The notes beneath the pieces were generated by a model that was not told where the DNA came from, ran no database searches, and saw only the letters and a list, made by a program, of their open reading frames with translations. A program made the position numbers and the translations under genes. Below are positions 33,691 to 44,985 of a DNA stretch of 64,000 nt, in pieces (the stretch's first letter is position 1; each line of letters opens with the position of its first letter). Source of the stretch: Tretioscincus oriximinensis (Eukaryota > Chordata > Lepidosauria > Squamata > Gymnophthalmidae); assembly GCA_022410635.1 (NCBI GenBank), contig JAJVDF010000209.1, forward strand, positions 393,678-457,677, read 5' to 3'.

Positions 33691-35696
33691 TCTATGTTTT
33701 ATTCTGGTTTATCCAAATGTAGCACATACGTTATTGACATCTGGATGAAACCCCAATCAAGGCCTATTACTCTGTCCTTCTATTTATGCCAGGAATTTTG
33801 ATGGGTTACTGGAAAAATTACAGACACCAAAAGTAAAAGCAAAATGTCACAAAGGAATCAAAACTCTGGTCACCCTTAACAGCAGCTCCAGTTTCCATAT
33901 CTGGATCTATTGAGATAGATTTATTGGATCTATCAGCAGCCACCGGTAATAAATAAAGACACAAAAGTGGGTAAAATTTGTTTATCTAGTACAGTTACAG
34001 CAGGAGCAATGTAGCTCGGTGTCAGAAATAAGGGAGAACGGAAGCTGGTGTGGAAACGTGAACAGTGCTGCCAAAAACAGATTTTTAAAAATAATAAAAC
34101 ACTCATCCACATAGCTATATCTAAATTCAGAAAAACCTTATATGACCCATGCTAGCCTGAATGAATGTACATTGACGATGCTCCAGAACTTAGTGTAAAT
34201 GGCAGCATATTGCTGTTATTTTCCACTGAGGCTTTATCCATACATCAGCCTCAAAGCTGNATGGGAGCAATTTGAAGGTTGCGGAAAACGCCCTTCGCCC
34301 CACTACTTCTATAAGCGGGGAAATTGCGATCCAGCAGTGAAGATCTCAATGGCTTTCTTTCTGCTAGAGCGAGATCTCGGTACAAAGTTTTGTGAGACTA
34401 CGCTGCAGCAGCTAATCAGGGAAGCAGCTCATGGAATCCACATCACCATGATGCCAGAATCCCTCTTCTTTCCATGGTGGTGTGNCCTACTCGGGGGTAG
34501 GTCATCATGACTGCTGTGGAATACAAGGTAGGTATGCAAGTGGGCGGCGAGCCTGCTATACCCTAAAATGCACCACATAGGTACATGTGTGTACATGTCC
34601 TTACTTGAATGATAGTGGCTAATATCTTGCCATAGGTGCATTCAGGAATGTCCAATTTGATTTCCCTGGTTTCTCTGAGAAATCTGATTTCTCAGATATA
34701 CTTCAAAGCAGATAAGACTCAGATGCATCCAGACTGATCCATTTTGTAGCTATGATGATGCTAGGATTGTTTAATAGGATTTCAAAAGTTCTCCAGACTT
34801 CAAAGTAACAGAAATGTAAATTCAAAATTCAAATTCAATCTAAATTCAAAATTCAACTAGAAATTGGTCCAAACTGAAAAATAAAGTTACAAAAATGGGG
34901 CATGTTTCTCCCATTAGTCTCCAAGTGCTGTAAACACACTTGCTGGACTTTCTAAGACTAATACGACCATTTCTCTGACATTAAAAACAAACAGTAGTGA
35001 CATTGGATATCTGATCAGCTTCAATATTATAGTTAAAGCAGCACCATCTTATGCTGCTTTTATTACCCAAATTGTTCTTTAAAGCCCTAAAATAGCAATA
35101 AATAGTACAGAGGCTGAATTTGGCCCCTTCATAAAAATAACAGTTTGTGTGGGAAAAAAATCTTGACCAAACAACTCAACAATCAATAAGGTCCAGAGTC
35201 CTGATGAAGCAACTAACTCCACAGCGAAAAGTGACTTTTTAAAAAATGGGAAGGTACTGCAAGGAGCCTGAACCTAACTATTCAAATACAGCAGTCGATT
35301 CTTTCTCTAACCTTCACGCTAAAGTCAAGAATGCTGCTACTGATGAAATGGATGGAGCAGTTAGAAATCTATATAAGATGTTGTGCTTTATTAAAGGGAG
35401 TAGCCTGTTTGGAAGACGAACTCCTGAAGTCAAAAACAGATCTCCCACTGGGCAATGTTTGCCTGAAGGACTTTAGGAGTCTGCTGAAGGACATATATCC
35501 CTTTCAGTAGTGCTTTGACAATCCCCATCTCTATCTTCTCTTTTGATCTTTAATACGCTTATTGCAGTTTGCTGCTGAACTAAAAACTTCTCGACCACCA
35601 GTAGTTACAGCGTTGCCTTCGAGCATTTTTAAAACAAACCAAAAACTAAGTATTCATGATGATTTGCACTTTAATTTATCACTTTTCCAAAAATAT
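33691..35696. other. Unassigned DNA
   Basis: Frames at 34199-34510 and 35246-35476 have no recognisable domain, and the first contains N bases. No gene supported. Confidence 0.5.
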
Positions 35697-35920
35697 AGCC
35701 CCCAGACTATGGAACTGCCACCCCTTTGAGATGCATCTATCACTATCTCTGTGCGTATTCAGAAAATGCTTGAACCTGCCCTTTGGCTAAAAAACCCTGC
35801 TCTCCTTCTCCCTGTTTTCAGACACTGTTTTTTTAATATGCATTTGGTTTTCACTGTTAACTGCCCCAAGACCTTCGGATATAGGGCGTTATAGAAATGT
35901 AAATAAATAGATATTAAACC
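35697..35920 (+). mobile_element. L2-like LINE 3' end
   Basis: GCCCCCAGACTATGGAACTG encodes P-R-L-W-N, then FRKCLNLPFG, the usual L2 ORF2 ending. The 3' UTR has AACTGCCCCAAGACCTTCGG, ATATAGGGCGTTATAGAAAT and TAAATAAATAG. Aligns with 20749-20975. Confidence 0.8.
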
Positions 35921-36377
35921 AGGGCTCACCATTGAAACGTATCTGAGAATTGCCAAAACGTACACGAGCATGTGTCCAGCAGTATTCCAGAATATAACCC
36001 AGAATGAGATCCAGTGCAAAACTGTCATGAGTTGTTTTTAGTTCATAGTTTTTAAAACCACAGTCAAATCTAATTAGAACAATAAATAAAGGACCTATGC
36101 CAGCAATTAGGAGCTTCCTTATGTTTAATAAAATGAATAAAAACGAAAACTGCTGCGAAAGAATTACTGTTATTGCCAGAAGGGATATAATGTCATTTTG
36201 GCAGTAAATCTGTATGGAAAACTGTTTCTACAAGTTTGTGAAGTTATGGTGATCTTAATTAAAATTGGATTACATTTAGGTATTCTGGAGCTAGTTTGCA
36301 TATTTGGCCTCTACTCATACCATTGCTTTTTTGGGTACCCATTAAATGTACATAATGGTGTCACTATAACATAAAGT
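35921..36377. other. AT-rich unassigned DNA
   Basis: No gene or recognised repeat. Confidence 0.45.
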
Positions 36378-36591
36378 TATATTTTTATGCTGAGTTCTAT
36401 TTTGATTAGTGTATCCAGTATATATATGTGCATCTGAAGAAGTAGACGTGTGTACGAAAGCTTATGCCGACCACTTTTCTCAAGTTAGGCTCAAGGTGCT
36501 GCTAGCTCCTTTGCTGGACTATATATATAACAATTTCATATTTTTCAAATTAAGATACACTAATCAAAATAGAACTCAGCATAAAAATATA
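36378..36591. repeat. Perfect 38-bp inverted repeat enclosing a Penelope-like end
   Basis: 36378-36415 (starts TATATTTTTATGCTGAG, ends GATTAGTGTATC) is the exact reverse complement of 36554-36591. The 138 bases between hold the Penelope-like unit and short TA runs on either side. Confidence 0.95.
36430..36520 (+). mobile_element. Penelope-like element end, copy 2
   Basis: GCATCTGAAGAAGTAGACGT through CCTTTGCTGGACT, ~91 bp, differing from copy 1 at a handful of sites, including one in the hairpin (GTAGAC/GTGTAC). TATATATA on both sides may be a short target duplication, though the DNA is simple-sequence there. Confidence 0.5.
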
Positions 36592-37379
36592 GTAATTCCA
36601 TCGTTTTGAGATGCATGGTATTGCAGACATGGCTTTCTTTGTGGTAAATGTATGTAAATAAATAAATAAATGGTGGCCTCCAGTCTTGGAATAGAATCCC
36701 ACTAGAGATATACCAACTCTTAATACTAAACACTTTTTTGGTGCTGGTGATTTTTTTAAATAGATGTTATAGGTTTTACTTTTTTTTTAACTGTCCTGTG
36801 ACTATGATGATGAATAGAAATTGCTAAAATAAAATAAACAAAGAAAAATATAATTGCAGCCTTTACTTAAATTGCAATAAGTAAGCAGTAATCAACCATA
36901 CTCAGTAGCTCAGAAACATCTCATTTATTCTTCATGTATGTTTCAATTTGGGAATTACTAATTTGTACATAACCCACACTGTTCAGTGAGGTTGATATTC
37001 ATAAGGATTTCCACAGGATTACAATCTTCACTGGGCAGTCAAGCATGTGGCTAGACTCACCTGGATTTATCAATCTGCACTCTGATGTGGAACAGAAAAG
37101 ATCCTGCCTCTTAGGTTGCTCTGTCCACAATCGTTCAATCTAACTGGACAAAATGACAGTCTAGATCAAGATATCAGTAATGTACATTAAAGCCTTCAAA
37201 GCGAGCTCTGAAGTTTTTGCAAACTTTGAAGTGGTGTGGGGGAATATAAAGCCTGTCCCAGAACTATCTCTTTGTTCTGAGATAGCTGGATCAGACCAGC
37301 AGGGATCTGATTCACCTGGTGCAGTTTCAGCTGGAGTCCAGCCCCTGCAAGTGCAAAAATAGCCTCACATGTCTAAGAC
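36592..37379. other. AT-rich unassigned DNA
   Basis: No gene or recognised repeat; TAAATAAATAAATAAAT near 36655-36671. Confidence 0.45.
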
Positions 37380-37570
37380 CCTTCATCTGTTCTTGACCCC
37401 CTATAAATGGCATTTAGAGAAGTCCTTCCTCTCTTCAACCTAGAGAAGTAACCAGGCTGGTTCTGTCACCACTTTATCCTCTGGGTGAAAAAATACTTCC
37501 CCTTTCCCTTCATGACTCTCCTGTCAACAGGGTGAAATTTTATAAAGTTTCTGATAGCTCTGGGATTATA
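37380..37570 (-). mobile_element. CR1/L2-clade LINE fragment, degenerate
   Basis: CTCTGGGTGAAAAAATACTT and the CCTTTCCCTTCATGACTCTC that follows correspond to the KYFFTQR and RKVRTDKG part of the family on the minus strand. The flanks are weakly alignable. Confidence 0.5.
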
Positions 37571-37870
37571 AGATACAAATTTTATCTGTTTCAAAAGAAA
37601 AAGAATTAAGCAGGAAAGGTTAACGATTTTAATAAGAAACATATGAAGGTTTTAATCTTAACTCCTGGAAAACAACCTGAAAAATCAAGTAATATTATAT
37701 AAAAAGTACTAGGACAATAAGTTGTTCTAGGTTAATTGATTGCCATTATATACAAATATTCTGATATATTACTATATTTTTTTGATCTTATGATGTTAGA
37801 TTCCCCTCTTTAGAACAAACTACATATGATTTGTAATTTACAATGTAACTTTTATTTTTTTAAAGTTTTG

Positions 37871-37871
<1 letters not shown>

Positions 37872-37913
<42 letters not shown>
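37872..37913 (+). repeat. (AAT)14 microsatellite
   Basis: Fourteen perfect AAT units, inside DNA with no other recognised feature (37571-38517). Confidence 0.95.
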
Positions 37914-38517
37914 TAATAAATTAGTTTAAAACAATTATCCCATTTATATCATACTGTCCCATGACAAACAGAAAAAATCAGTATAAAGAAATAACACAAA
38001 TAAGAATTTATACAAATAAAAACAATGGTCATGATCACCTCATCCCAAATGCACAACACTGATTCTGGGGGTCTGTATAAACTATATGGACTTCCTGGTT
38101 TAGAATAAGTAACATTAAGCACTATGTCCTGACTACAAGCTCAAGGTGGATTGCTAGCTGCCCAGTGCAGGGGCTTTATAATTAACTTAGAAGCTTGTGT
38201 GGTTTTCCTCACAAATGAATTCTGCAAAAATTACAAGTGTAAACACAGCCTTGGCATGTACTTGAAGACTGAAATGTGTACATTTGTTATATGTGATGAT
38301 GCAGTTCTAGCTACAATCGTAAAGTTGCAGTTCAGTCTACTAGAATTATTAACAAAATTACATTGGAAATGCACACAGGGATCCACGCCCATGCTCTCAG
38401 TAAAGGATAGGAGAGGCATTCTAATTGTCTTAAATGCTAACTCTCATACTGTAATGCCTACATAATTCAGAATGAAAGGCGCATCTATGTGGACTGGACA
38501 GGCTTGGGATGGGGGTG

Positions 38518-39449
38518 ATAGGGTTGGAGTTACTACAGAACAATTTGAAGCAGTTGGCAAGTGCTGCATCCCTTGGATCTCAAACATTTCTGAAATCCTA
38601 CTGTAAGGGAATTGCTTTCACTGTAGTGAGATTTCATCCAAGGCTGCATACCAGAGCAAGGAAACCATACTGCAAGTTGCCATTTTGGCACCTTCCTCAT
38701 AGGTGATGTGTGTCCAGCTGTTCTGGCTGCCAATGCACTACCGAGCCCAATTCAAGGTGTTAACTTGAACTTATAAAGCCCTAAATAACTTGGACCCCTG
38801 AAATTGAAAGGAACGCCTTCTCCCATAACCATCTGCCCCTGCATTAAGATCTGCAGGGAAGGGTTTTTCTGGTTGTACCACCCCTTTCAACAACAAATGG
38901 AGTGAGAACCCAGGGTAGAGCCTTCTCGATGGTTGACCTAGTCTATGAATAGTCTCCCTCTCGAGGTGAATCATTCATCATCATTATTCACCACCTCTTT
39001 GACCTGGTTGAAGGGATGTTGTTTTTCTTCCCACTTTTAGCAGGCATGAATAGCTCAGTCACTAAGGAGACGGTCTCTCATCTGGGAGATTGGGTTTCAA
39101 AGCCCTGTGTCGGATGTGGGGAGCAGTGAGCACTTTCTCCTAGCCTGTAGCTCTAGCTAACCCAGCTATTTGAAAGCAAGAATTGCAAGAAATTGCAACT
39201 GACTGCAAGTAAATAAATGGGAACCACCACAGCCTGGTGAGGAAGATAGAATATAAGCCTTTGGGCAAAATACCCTTGTAAGCCGCTTTTAGTCCCTTTG
39301 AAAGGTGAGAAAAACGGGTTATAAGAAACTAGTTCTTCCTTCTTCTTCTATTTTATGCTGTTTTTAACGTCATCTTTGTATTGTTGTTTTTATTGTTGAC
39401 TGCCCTGAGACCTTCGAGTAGAGGGGGAGTAAAAATATAAATAAATAAA
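38518..39449 (+). mobile_element. L2-like LINE, interrupted by a SINE
   Basis: Part one (38518-39042) is a degenerate ORF2 end: WLPMHYRAQFKVLT-like, then YKALNNLD from TATAAAGCCCTAAATAACTT, then SLPLEVNHS. Part two (39350-39449) is the 3' UTR: TTTTATTGTTGACTGCCCTG, AGACCTTCGAGTAGAGGGGG and AAATAAATAAATA. The SINE at 39043-39349 sits between them, so it inserted later. Confidence 0.8.
39043..39349 (+). mobile_element. tRNA-derived SINE (family B), full-length
   Basis: The tRNA-like head has TAGCTCAGTCACTAAGG (A box) and GGGTTTCAAAGCCC (B box), about 35 bases apart. The body has TAGCCTGTAGCTCTAGC, AATTGCAAGAAATTGCAACT, GGGAACCACCACAGCCTGGT and TTTGGGCAAAATACCCTTGT; the tail is TTCTTCCTTCTTCTTCT. 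Being intact in both boxes, it was transcribable by RNA polymerase III when young. It is inserted in an L2-like LINE in the same orientation. Confidence 0.88.
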
Positions 39450-39902
39450 TACATGGACCAGCAGCCAAGCAGTTGGCCATTGAAGGGGTCAACCACATTG
39501 CTCTCCATTCTTGGCCCAGATAAGCTGATTGGACCAGGAATGGTCTCCACATTGCATACCACTGCGATTAGTATAGTACCCTCTTTCAGTATTTGGAAAG
39601 TGAGCTGGGAGGAAATCTACCCTACTGAGCCACCTCCTTCTCACTTTATGAAACAACATGGGGTGAGGAGCAACTTAGGTTGTATTTCTAGGTCTAATCA
39701 TGATATCTTATAAGGGCACTGAAGTCTGATCATTTCCATATATACCAAAAGCATGAAGAGCAGGGGAGTATTTTAATCCACCATGAAGCTGCTTCTGAAT
39801 AGTCAGCTGGTCTTGCATGCCAGGGAAGGTCAATGCATTTCTTTGCAGGTGTCTGTACACAGGGTANGACACACAATGCATAAACAGTACTAGCTAGAAA
39901 AA

Positions 39903-40116
39903 TTTCAGAGAAATAGCTGTGTTAGTCTAGTAGAAAGTCCAGCAAAGGAGCTAGCAGCACTTTGAGACCAACTTGAGAAAAGAGGGTGGCGTAAGCTTTC
40001 GTAGACACATCTACTTTTTCAGATGCAGACAACTGAAGAAGTAGACATGTCTACGAAAGCTTATGCCACCCACTTTTCTCAAGTTAGTCTCAGAGTGCTG
40101 CTAGCTCCTTTGCTGG
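39903..40116. mobile_element. Penelope-like element, inverted dimer with 14-bp target duplication
   Basis: Two copies of the ~90-bp end unit stand head to head: antisense at 39936-40026 (AGTCCAGCAAAGGAGCTAGC..) and sense at 40029-40119, joined by a few bases. The left copy is preceded by TAGCTGTGTTAGTCTAGTAG. ACTAGCTAGAAAAA occurs at 39889-39902 and again at 40117-40130, a 14-bp direct repeat (the first three bases may belong to the element, leaving 11). So the dimer was inserted as one unit. Head-to-head partial copies and variable target duplications are known for Penelope-like elements. Confidence 0.65.
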
Positions 40117-40180
40117 ACTAGCTAGAAAAAGTATATTTAGTGCTACTATTACTGCAGTTACATGAAAAAAATGTGTTATA

Positions 40181-40412
40181 GCCAGTTTGGGTTAGTGGTT
40201 AGAGTGTTGGACTCGCATCTGGGAGCCTTCTGGTTTGATTCCCCACTCCTCCATGAAAGCCAGGTGGGTGACCTTGGGTCAGTGACAGTTCTTCAGAACT
40301 CTCTCAGCACCACCTACTTCACAGGGTGTCTGTTGTGGAGAATGCAACAAAAAGCTATGTGCGCCACCCTATGGTTGGCCACCCTGAGATAAGTACAAAT
40401 AAGTAAATAAAT
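40181..40412 (+). mobile_element. tRNA-derived SINE (family A)
   Basis: GCCAGTTTGGGTTAGTGGTT head, GGTTTGATTCCCC (B box), CCAGGTGGGTGACCTTGGGT, ACAGGGTGTCTGTTGTGGAG, ATGTGCGCCACCCTATGGTT and the tail AAATAAGTAAATAAA. TTATA occurs on both sides, perhaps the core of a target duplication. Confidence 0.87.
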
Positions 40413-40629
40413 TATAGCGTGAGAAAAGTCTTATGTGTATGCAGTGATCTCCTCTGTCATGAAATAATGTCCAGAAATGCAAAACCCCACTCATAGTTTT
40501 ATTTTATGTATACAATAGAATGTTAATAAACACAAAGCCTTCAAGTTGTTAGTCCCTTTTTGGCTGGGTTACCAACCCCTCCAAAGTCCTCTCATGTGTT
40601 GATGAGAAGTAATATCTCTATTTCATATT

Positions 40630-41287
40630 ACATAAGAACATAAGAAGAGCCATACTGGATCAGGCCACAGCCCCTCAAGTCCAGCATTCTGTGTCACACA
40701 GAGGCCCACCAGATGCACCTGGGCAGTCCGAACAGAGGAAAGCAAAATATGCACCTGTTCATGGCTCCCTGCAAATGGTATTTCAGGAGTCCTGCCTGTT
40801 GCTCCATCCCGGAGGCAACATCCAGACATCCATCCTAGTATCCATTTATACCCTTGGTGTCCATAAACCTGTCCAGTCCTGTCTTGAAACTATCCAAGCT
40901 GTTAGCTACCACTACCTCTTCAGGAAGTAAATTCCACAGGCCGATGACCCTCTGGGTGAAAAAATACTTTCCTTTGTCTGTTCTCACTTTTCTACCCAAC
41001 AGTTTTAAGGAGTGCCCTCTGGTTCTTGTGTTGTGTAATAGAGAANTTTTTTTTCTCTATTCACTCTGTCGATCCCATGCATGATTTTGTACACTTCGAT
41101 CAGATCACCTCTCAAACGTTGCCTCAAAAGTGGCCCAGACGTTGCAGCCTGACTTCGTAAGGGAGGTGCTCCAGACCCTTGATCATTTTTGTTGCCCTTT
41201 TCTGCACCTTCTCCAGTTCCAAAATGTCCCTCTTGAGATGTGGTGACCAGAATTGAACACAGTATTCCAAATGTATTCACAGTATTC
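40630..41287 (-). mobile_element. CR1/L2-clade LINE 3' end with 9-bp target duplication
   Basis: On the minus strand it opens with the ORF2 end ([19 protein letters not shown], [20 protein letters not shown] spread over frame breaks, RQRLRGDLIEVYKIMHG) and closes with the 3' UTR to CTTCTTATGTTCTTATG. TTTCATATT is repeated at 40621-40629 and 41288-41296. It is the longest copy of the family here and can serve as its local reference. Confidence 0.88.
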
Positions 41288-41296
41288 TTTCATATT

Positions 41297-42899
41297 CTTC
41301 TTTTGGGAAAGGGAATTAGTTGATCCTAAAATGGAAGTAAGCGGGACATAAACAAGTGAATAAACAAGATGGGGACTGTTGATCATGGAATCCTTGGCTC
41401 TTTTCCCAAGTCCAAAAGCTCAGGAATTTTTTCTGAGCNCTTTGTAATCATGCACGATGATGCAACTCAGGCAATCAATGTGGTATTTATGTCATTACCT
41501 CTTTCCCCAGTCAACAGGTTCATTAGATGATCACTTTGCCTGTTCCTTCCTTATTGAGCATTAACATTGCTTTTAGCCAAGAAGGCAGGAGCACATGGGA
41601 GCTGTCTTGCCATGTTTGCCATGGTTATATTGCATGGACGATTGTAAACTAGTCTAGGCTTCCTGCAATTTGATTACCTATTCCATGCCATCTCTGACTG
41701 CCAGATCAAAAGCTAGTTCCATTTTTTTTACAGGTTGTGAGTGCCTTTTCAGTGTTCCATACAGAAATACACATGTTTCTGACATCACTTCTGGGTGTCA
41801 TTCCAAAAGGCTTGATACTGTNTGTCAGCCAATGAGTTCATGTTATGTACACGCTCCGCTTCTTCCCTAGCTAGTTTACTTTGTCTGTCTAGGGTGGACC
41901 TTCAGTGTCTGTAAATAGTAACTGAAAGTTGTACCCCCAAAAAAATTAATGAAAGGAACCAGAAGATCCTGGATCGGATTGCAGCAGAAGATAAAACATA
42001 TTTAAAAACATAACCCACCCATCTTCCCTTTCTCAAGCACTCTTGATACAGGCAAATGGATTCCTATGTTACCTTTACCAATGTAAACTGATTTAATTCA
42101 GTTTTAGCTTTGATTAATTTTGTTTCAGCCAGTCTTATATAAAAGAGATACATGTGTGTGAAGGTGTATTCTGTGTTTCAATATAGATGATTCCTGAATC
42201 ATTTAATTAGACTACACCTAGATTTTTCCAGAGTTATGATCTTTCATTATTCCAAGATCGTACCTTCTGACAGTGTCCTGTTCCGTTTATTAAGCTATAG
42301 TGACCACTTAAGCGCTGTGAATTAAACTGAGGGCTGTTGTGTGAATACCTCATTGTTGAAGGTAGTCCTAACATGTTCTTTAAACTTCTAAGATGTCCAC
42401 CGTTGGTGCAATGTAAATGTTGGCTATTAATTATGATTAATTTTGGTCTTGGATCAAACAACTTTCATTCCACCTGTACCAAATGGCAGGTTAAAGCTAA
42501 AAAGGATTTTGGTTCAAAATATCTAGAAGGCATTTGGGTTAAGTTAAGTGGAAGCTTCCTGTTCAAAGCAGCAATTGTTGTTAAGTAATACTGCAGTTTT
42601 CAGTCAGTTGACCTTCCATTCATCAGATTATTGATGAAAGAGAAAAGACACTGGCTCAGTGAACTGTACCTGCCAATATGATTTATGTGTTTGTACATAT
42701 TGTAGATATGAACTCTCATTGTCCTATCTTTTGTCTTTTTCATGATAGAACTAAGTTTAAACCTCNCTGTGGCATCTTCCCTACGAATGTTTTTTTGGTA
42801 ATTACATCAGTTCATGCAGGTTCAGTGATCCACGCACTTTTTCCTCTTTTTTTTNCCTGATAGCTCATTTTTTTCTGCCTTCATTTCAGACTACAGTGT
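41297..42899. other. AT-rich unassigned DNA
   Basis: No gene or recognised repeat; the frame at 42337-42588 has no domain signature. Confidence 0.45.
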
Positions 42900-43110
42900 A
42901 AATCTGATAAAAAGGCTTTGTAGGGCCTTCCGTTGTAGGAAAATGATAAATCTTACAAGACTTCGAGGCTCACTGTAAAAGTTTGTAAAAAAATGCTGGG
43001 AACTGTAGTAAGAAAAGTGCAGCAATGACTTACGGGAAATTCCATGGCTGAGAATACAAGGAAATGTAACGGGAAGACAGGAAACAGCATGGAATATTGA
43101 AGGTGAGTGG
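42900..43110 (+). repeat. Dispersed repeat family R1, copy 2
   Basis: ATCTTACAAGACTTCGAGGC, AAAAATGCTGGGAACTGTAG, GTGCAGCAATGACTTACGGG and AGGAAATGTAACGGGAAGAC follow the order of the copy at 62195. More diverged than that copy. Confidence 0.5.
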
Positions 43111-43264
43111 AGATGCAATNGCAAATGGGTTATTATTCTGGATTGGGAGTAAATTCTGGAGTAAAACAGAATGTGGGGAGGGGGGTTTTGAACAGGATAT
43201 GTTAACATGAACAGGATACCTTGTGCTGCACCAGCTCAGGTTTATGGTCTATATAAATACATTT

Positions 43265-43385
43265 CACCAAATGTCATTTTTGCTCAGTAACTAGAGGTGA
43301 CGATCTGTTTCTTGCGCTGGGTCAGAGAAACAGAATGGGGTTGCTGTTGAGGGTCTCTTCACCCTGCTATCCCTCAGCTTCCCTG
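43265..43385. repeat. Dispersed repeat family R3, copy 1
   Basis: GTCAGAGAAACAGAATGGGG, TTGCTGTTGAGG, CTTCACCCTGCTATCC align with 59018-59080 (CCAAAGAGACAGAATAGGAA, TGCTGCTGGTGA, ACTCACCCTCCTGTCC). Class unknown. Confidence 0.4.
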
Positions 43386-44150
43386 TATGAGGGGTGGGCT
43401 GGTGGAGGCTAAATAGAATGCGGAGTTGGAGGTCCCTTATGAACCTAGATATCTGCTGCCATGGAACGTGGGATGTGCTGGGCAGAGGAGTTCCTCCTAG
43501 CTTTTACTCTTGGAACATTTTCTGGTCTAAAAACCACACCAGAGAGCATTCCAACAGGAGACTGAATAGTCTTGTAAATGTCTCCAGCTGTTCCCTAGCT
43601 GCACATATAGTGTGCCGTTTCTGCTTAATTGAAGCCAGGGATTTTCTTACTTTGATTTTGGTGGTAGGGAAGTAAAGAGAGAACTGCTTAAAGCCCTGAG
43701 CCCATCTGATCTTGGCTTTATTTTTCTTTCAACCTAAAGACTTCTTTGGCAATCTTTTTAGTTTGCTTTATTTAACTGCAATACATGGGACTTTCTGGGG
43801 CGTTCAATATCCCTAAAAGATGCATGAAGAAGTAGAAAGGTTCATGAGGGACCACAGTGAACAAAAAAGAGATAGTTTAATGCTTTGAATGCACTGAGAA
43901 TATGCACTGCAGCATCCTATGGTGGAAAACGCAGTCTCAGTGGATGGTCCTGGCTTTTGGGCAAAATGCCACTGTTTGCTATTTTCTTTTCCATCTGTAT
44001 TNCTGCCTTTAAAAAAAATAAAAATACATATTTACATGTTTTACTAATATATTCAGAATATTATGAACACTTGTGTAATCCTAATAACTTGNTCTCCCAT
44101 CCTAACCTACATCAGGCACATCTACTTCATTTATTCTGTTGCTACCATAA
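43386..44150. other. Unassigned DNA
   Basis: Frames at 43394-43675 and 43885-44256 show no recognisable domains. No gene supported. Confidence 0.45.
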
Positions 44151-44333
44151 GGCCCTGTCTCCACTGAGCCTTATTCTGGGTTATATCTTGGGACAGAGCT
44201 TGGCTATCCATATGCCAGTGTTGGCTATGGGAGGCCCCATTTGGGGTCTGCCATAGCCTACACTAGCATGTAGATGGCAGGCTCCTATTGCAAGATGTAG
44301 CCTAGAATAAGGCTCAGAGGGGAAAGGAGACAG
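44151..44333. mobile_element. Palindromic MITE family 2, full copy
   Basis: GGCCCTGTCTCCACTGAGCC then TTATTCTGGGTTATATCTTG on the left; CAAGATGTAGCCTAGAATAA then GGCTCAGAGGGGAAAGGAGA on the right. The arms are complementary with small gaps for ~50 bases, and again inward (TGCCAGTGTTGGCTATGG against CCATAGCCTACACTAGCA). No coding capacity; no target duplication fixed. Confidence 0.75.
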
Positions 44334-44780
44334 TATTTCTCCATTGGATAATTAATCTCACATTGTTTGATTTTGGAGTGGCACAACCAGCTGTGGATAC
44401 ATCCAAACCATCTTCAGTGCTGAATAACTGGATTGAAAAGCAGATAAACTGGACGGGGAGTTTTTTCTGGTTTCAATCCTCTTTTTCAGCACTTAAAATG
44501 GTTTAGAGCATGTTCTGCAGATTAGTTTTGAAGAATGAGTGAGGGGGAAGTTCCATGAGCTTCTGTTCAGCTCAAATTAAACAAAGGGAAGGAAGGAGAG
44601 AATCAAAGTTGATTCCCCAAATGCTTTTATATATACAATTTGACCTGTGGCTTTTTGTACTCTTTAGAAAAGTACTGTTTATGTCTGAAGTTACTAAATT
44701 CTATGTTATCCAGGCNTAAAGGAGGATCTAAAATAATTGTTATAATTCACGGTGAACTTAGTGGCTGCCTTTTGCATTTA
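44334..44780. other. Unassigned DNA
   Basis: No gene or recognised repeat. Confidence 0.45.
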
Positions 44781-44985
44781 TAGGCTGACCAAATGACCCC
44801 TTTTTGGGGGGTATTGAAAACCTGTTTTTGGGGTACCTCCCATTTTTTTCTGAGGAAAATGTTTTTTTTTAAAAAAAATTCATTTTTTTGTTTTTTTGTT
44901 TTTTTTTCCTCAGAAAAAAACGGGAGGCACCCCAAGAATGGGTTTTCAACACACACACCCCAACAAGGGTCATCTGGTCAGCCTA
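44781..44985. mobile_element. Palindromic hAT-like MITE family 1, copy 2
   Basis: Starts TAGGCTGACCAAATGACCCC and ends TCATCTGGTCAGCCTA, with the same inward palindrome (GTACCTCCCATTTTTTTCTG against CAGAAAAAAACGGGAGGCAC) and a T/A-only middle. TTTTGCAT occurs at 44770-44777 (then 3 extra bases) and immediately after the element at 44986-44993, consistent with an 8-bp target duplication. Confidence 0.9.

Noticed and set aside
40162..40392. 76-codon frame resembling a secreted peptide
   Set aside because: It is the family A SINE read through.
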